NCBI GenBank assembly: GCA_024405065.1
Contig: JAKSPF010000053.1
Span: 1-8,051 of the forward strand
From: Sphaerochaetaceae bacterium
GTDB taxonomy: Bacteria > Spirochaetota > Spirochaetia > Sphaerochaetales > Sphaerochaetaceae
Length of the DNA stretch: 8,051 nt
Reading direction: 5' to 3'
The translations under genes were made by a program, and so were the position numbers. Under the pieces are notes generated by a model, which worked only from the letters and a program-made list of their open reading frames with translations, did not search any database and was not told the DNA's origin. Of this stretch, positions 5,749 through 8,051 are shown piece after piece (within the stretch, counting starts at the first letter, position 1; every line of letters starts with the position of its first letter).

Positions 5749-6455
5749 TCATTCTCCCCCTGTGAAGACGGAAGTGTTGCAGGTGCAGAATCCTCAGACG
5801 ACACTTCGGATTTTCCGGAAGCACAGACAACTGCAGCATAAAGGCAAACAAGAGTAGATGCAAAAAGATAACCGGCAATTATGTCGGTAATCCAGTGAAC
5901 TCCGCTCAACACCCTTGTAAATATCATAAAGCACCCTGCTGCAAACATGATCATTCCCAATAAAAACCCGAAAAACTTTATCTTGCACATCCATGCCATC
6001 TGGTACGCACCGGTAAAAAACACAAAAACTGCAAGCATCACATGACTTGACGGATAAGACGGAGAAAGCACCCCGTTTTTGAGAATAACCGGTCTGTAAT
6101 TTATCACAATGAATTTTTCAAAAACAAGGTAAACTATCAGCAGCAAAAGATAGAAAAAGCCTAAAATCACAGTTCTCCGATCAAGTTTTTTCTTAAGCAT
6201 CTTGAAAAATCCGTCAAGCGCAAAAAGGAATATCGTCACCAGAGCGGCAATACCCATATATTGCGATATTTGAAAAAATTCCCGGTTAAGCGGCAGTCTC
6301 GCTGCGGCAAAACTGTTTAAAGTAGCAAACCCTACCTTTGAAAAATGCGGCCCTATTGCCTCAACATCAACGTACTTCACTCCAACGGTGAACAAAACGG
6401 AAACAAGAAAAAAAATAACAAAAAGTCGCATCCATTTTCCTGTGGTTTTTTTCAT
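5745..6455 (-). CDS. PAP2-family membrane phosphatase
   Basis: Integral membrane acid phosphatase of the PAP2 superfamily, which dephosphorylates lipid phosphates such as undecaprenyl pyrophosphate, phosphatidic acid or phosphatidylglycerophosphate; the substrate is not readable from sequence. The three-part active site is complete in the 236-residue product: K-x6-R-P as KFIVINYRP (114-122), P-S-S-H at 135-138, and T-R-x5-H-x3-D at 180-191 (R181, H187, D191), with T in place of the usual S in the third motif. About six hydrophobic segments are visible (about 10-26, 66-84, 96-113, 138-156, 161-180, 189-212). The start ATG at 6455 follows AGAAGGA by a few nt; an in-frame ATG at 6506 falls in the probable -10 box. 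The C-terminal 25 residues are hydrophilic. It overlaps the next gene by 4 bp. Confidence 0.92.
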   Translation of the reverse strand: MKKTTGKWMRLFVIFFLVSVLFTVGVKYVDVEAIGPHFSKVGFATLNSFAAARLPLNREFFQISQYMGIAALVTIFLFALDGFFKMLKKKLDRRTVILGFFYLLLLIVYLVFEKFIVINYRPVILKNGVLSPSYPSSHVMLAVFVFFTGAYQMAWMCKIKFFGFLLGMIMFAAGCFMIFTRVLSGVHWITDIIAGYLFASTLVCLYAAVVCASGKSEVSSEDSAPATLPSSQGENE

Positions 6456-6505
6456 TTTTCTTCCTTCTGCGGAAAACCGGCAGCTCTCACGCAATCTTTT
6501 TTTCA

Positions 6506-6534
6506 AATATAATACAGAGTTGAACTCAGCGCAA
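6506..6534 (-). promoter_or_regulatory. Putative promoter of the PAP2 gene pair
   Basis: Minus-strand TTGCGC (6529-6534, 4 of 6), 17 bp, TATATT (6506-6511, 5 of 6) in the 82-bp gap between recR and the PAP2 gene. The start would be near 6499, leaving a leader of about 44 nt. I see no terminator after recR, so read-through from the dnaX operon is also possible. Confidence 0.5.
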
Positions 6535-6537
6535 CAT

Positions 6538-7128
6538 TCAGAAACTCACCCTGCCGTGCAGAGAACGTTTAAGTGTTGTTTCATCCGCATATTCAAGATC
6601 TCCGCCTATGGGAAGACCGGAAGCCAAACGTGTCAGAGATATCTCCGGATGGGATTTCAGCAAGTGTCTTATATACAAAGCGGTGGTATCTCCCTCCTCC
6701 GTTGGATTGGTAGCAATTATCACTTCCCTGAAAGCTCCTTCATCAATTCTTTTCATAAGCTTGTCAAAGGAGAGATTTTCAGGACCTACCCCGTCAAGAG
6801 GGTTTATAGCTCCTCCGAGAACATGAAAAAGCCCCCCATATGCCCCGGAAGACTGAATTGTAATTACATCCTGTGCCTGTTCCACAATACAAAGTTGAGA
6901 ACGGTCACGGGTGGAATCAGAACACACCGGACAGGGATCGCCCTCTGAAAAAGAACCGCAAATACTGCAAGGGCGAATCTTTTCCTGAATTGTTGCAATG
7001 TTTTCTGCAAGAAGTCTGTTAAACTCCGGCTGAGTCTTTATCAAAGAGAAAGCAATCCTTCTTGCACTTTTGGGTCCGACTCCCGGAAGACGTGAAAGAG
7101 TCTTTGCAAGATTATCCAAAGCCGTCAT
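6538..7128 (-). CDS. recR: Recombination mediator protein RecR
   Basis: RecR works with RecF and RecO to load RecA onto SSB-coated single-stranded DNA at gaps. The 196-residue product has the family's usual length and order: helix-hairpin-helix LPGVGPKSARRIAF (14-27), a four-cysteine zinc finger with C54, C57, C66 and C69, and a Toprim domain from about 78 (CIVEQAQDV with E83; TEEGDTT at 143-149). The C-terminal LASGLPIGGDLEYADETTL (168-186), with Walker-B-like character, and HGR close it. Its ATG overlaps the ybaB stop by 4 bp. It is the third gene of the classic dnaX-ybaB-recR cluster. No defects seen. Confidence 0.98.
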   Translation of the reverse strand: MTALDNLAKTLSRLPGVGPKSARRIAFSLIKTQPEFNRLLAENIATIQEKIRPCSICGSFSEGDPCPVCSDSTRDRSQLCIVEQAQDVITIQSSGAYGGLFHVLGGAINPLDGVGPENLSFDKLMKRIDEGAFREVIIATNPTEEGDTTALYIRHLLKSHPEISLTRLASGLPIGGDLEYADETTLKRSLHGRVSF

Positions 7129-7424
7129 AGTCCGAGTCCCTGAGTGTACTGCCTTAAATCCTGTGCCATACGGACTTTAACATTTTCAAAAGCGTTGTTT
7201 ATTGCAGATGCAACAAGAACCTCAACCATCTGCGCATTTCCTTCTTTCACAAGTTCAGGAGCAATAGTAAGACTTTCAATCTTCATATCCCCTGTAACAA
7301 TAGCCTCAATCTGGTTTCCCATAGCATACCCGGAACATCTTATGTTTCCCAGTTTTGCCTTAAACTCCTCTGCCTGTGACTTGTAATTTTCAAGGTTTTT
7401 CATAAACTCAAGCGGATTTATCAT
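7125..7424 (-). CDS. ybaB: YbaB/EbfC family nucleoid-associated protein
   Basis: A small DNA-binding protein that forms a homodimer with a pincer-like shape and helps organise the nucleoid; in Borrelia the homologue EbfC binds DNA site-specifically. The 99-residue product is close to the usual 100-110. It has an N-terminal helix rich in K and E (MKNLENYKSQAEEFKAKLGN), a central strand section with the family-like GNQIEAIVTGDMKIESLTIAPELV (36-59), and a C-terminal helix with AINNAFENVKVRMAQDL. It lies between dnaX and recR with 4-bp ATGA overlaps on both sides, so the three are translationally coupled. The gene order and length make the call firm. Confidence 0.95.
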   Translation of the reverse strand: MINPLEFMKNLENYKSQAEEFKAKLGNIRCSGYAMGNQIEAIVTGDMKIESLTIAPELVKEGNAQMVEVLVASAINNAFENVKVRMAQDLRQYTQGLGL

Positions 7425-8051
7425 TTTTCTTCCCTTCCTCTGAACAATACCATAAAATCTTCTTCAACCTGTGCAGCACTTCTGTTTTCATCTGTCTTAA
7501 CCGGATTTTGGACGAACCGGCTCTGCTGCTCCTGTTTTGCGGCATCCTGTTCTTTGAGTAATTTTGCTCTTTCTGCTTCAAGACGCTCCGAAAAGGAAAT
7601 CACTACGTTGACGCCATCTCCGGTAATCTGTCTTATCTTTGTCTTGATATTCTCTGCATCACGCAGTGCGTTTTCATAAAAAAAACGGCTCCCGAACTCC
7701 AAAACAAGCCCCTGTTCCGTGTTTTCAACAGAGCCGACACCCTGCGGCAAAACATCTTTGAGGTCTTCTGAAGAAAAAGCCGATTTCTTTATTTCCTGCT
7801 TTTTTTCAGGTTCGGACATCGTTTTCTGTTTTATTTCTGAGTCCTCACTTTGCTCAAACTCCGACTCAGCTTCGGGTTCAAGCTCAAGTTCAGACTCCGC
7901 CTTCTGCTTTATTTCTGCGTCCTCACTTTGCTCAAACTCCGACTCAGCTTCGGGTTCAAGCTCAAGTTCAGACTCCGCCTTCTGCTTTATTTCTGCGTCC
8001 TCACTTTGCTCAAACTCCGACTCAGCTTCGGGTTCAAGCTCAAGTTCAGAC
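7421..8051 (-). CDS. dnaX: DNA polymerase III gamma/tau subunit, C-terminal part (5' end beyond window)
   Basis: The last 209 codons of a protein whose frame runs open to the right edge; its N-terminal clamp-loader ATPase would lie beyond. Identity rests mainly on position (dnaX-ybaB-recR, 4-bp overlap with ybaB) and on the tau-like make-up: a low-complexity acidic linker followed by a small folded tail (SSEDLKDVLPQGVGSVENT, then LVLEFGSRFFYENALRDAENIKTKIRQITG) that could be the polymerase-binding end. The linker is built of 26-residue units of the type SELELEPEAESEFEQSEDAE-IKQKAE. An internal ATG at 7819 lies in a mutated unit and is probably not a start. It belongs to the replisome, in the cytoplasm. 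Sequence similarity to characterised tau tails cannot be checked here. Confidence 0.8.
   Translation of the reverse strand, partial: SELELEPEAESEFEQSEDAEIKQKAESELELEPEAESEFEQSEDAEIKQKAESELELEPEAESEFEQSEDSEIKQKTMSEPEKKQEIKKSAFSSEDLKDVLPQGVGSVENTEQGLVLEFGSRFFYENALRDAENIKTKIRQITGDGVNVVISFSERLEAERAKLLKEQDAAKQEQQSRFVQNPVKTDENRSAAQVEEDFMVLFRGREEK
7811..8051 (-). repeat. 78-bp in-frame tandem repeat in the dnaX linker
   Basis: Direct repeats of 78 bp: 7889-7966 and 7967-8044 are identical by eye, a further copy begins at 8045 and is cut by the window end, and 7811-7888 is an older copy whose first ~30 bases have diverged while the rest differs at very few sites. 78 bp is 26 codons, so any gain or loss of a unit keeps the reading frame. 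The coded unit is strongly acidic (about 11 Glu or Asp against 2 Lys). Perfect identity of neighbours suggests recent duplication. The total copy number is unknown. Confidence 0.95.

Noticed and set aside
6456..6506. ATG at 6506 as the start of the PAP2 gene
   Set aside because: It falls in the likely -10 box; AGAAGGA precedes the ATG at 6455, and the membrane domain needs nothing upstream.
7421..7819. A separate 132-aa protein starting at the ATG at 7819
   Set aside because: The frame stays open upstream to the window edge through 26-codon repeats; the ATG is a mutated repeat position and has no good ribosome site. It is treated as the dnaX 3' end.
7811..8051. CRISPR array as an explanation of the 78-bp direct repeats
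   Set aside because: The units are contiguous with no unique spacers, are multiples of 3, and are in frame with the coding sequence.

Overview
The window (about 43% G+C by eye) looks like a chromosomal stretch from an anaerobic, carbohydrate-degrading bacterium. My best guess is a spirochaete of the Treponema type. This rests on the DnaX-YbaB-RecR gene order, the style of the secreted hypothetical protein and the hexuronate genes; it is inference, not proof. Every protein gene found lies on the minus strand. The only plus-strand gene I support is a small RNA.

Region 1 (1-700): the left edge holds the first ~166 codons of a Cas9 protein on the minus strand, with a RuvC-I motif, an arginine-rich bridge helix and the start of the REC lobe. 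Divergent from it is a plus-strand RNA gene with a promoter, a ~39-nt segment suited to be an anti-repeat, an AAGG-nexus hairpin and a strong intrinsic terminator. I read this as the tracrRNA. No CRISPR array is in the window; cas1, cas2 and the array are expected beyond the left edge. The two promoters sit back to back with abutting -35 boxes.

Region 2 (700-4890): a compact minus-strand hexuronate operon. In transcription order it contains a KDPG aldolase fused to a C-terminal VOC/glyoxalase-like domain, the uronate isomerase uxaC, and the tagaturonate/fructuronate epimerase uxaE. It ends in hairpins that face the tracrRNA terminator. UxaC makes fructuronate or tagaturonate, UxaE interconverts them, and the aldolase performs the last step of the pathway (KDPG to pyruvate plus glyceraldehyde 3-phosphate). 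The mannonate steps (UxuB, UxuA) and KDG kinase are not here.

Region 3 (4888-5123): a stable-RNA unit, tRNA-Ser(GGA) followed after 3 nt by the bacterial SRP RNA, whose closing stem runs into a poly-U tail and so doubles as terminator. Its probable promoter abuts the stop codon of the upstream gene.

Region 4 (5101-8051): dnaX (3' part, with an in-frame 78-bp tandem repeat coding for acidic 26-residue units), ybaB and recR overlap by 4 bp at each junction and form the usual replication/repair cluster. After an 82-bp gap with its own promoter comes a PAP2-family membrane phosphatase, overlapping by 4 bp a secreted protein of unknown function.
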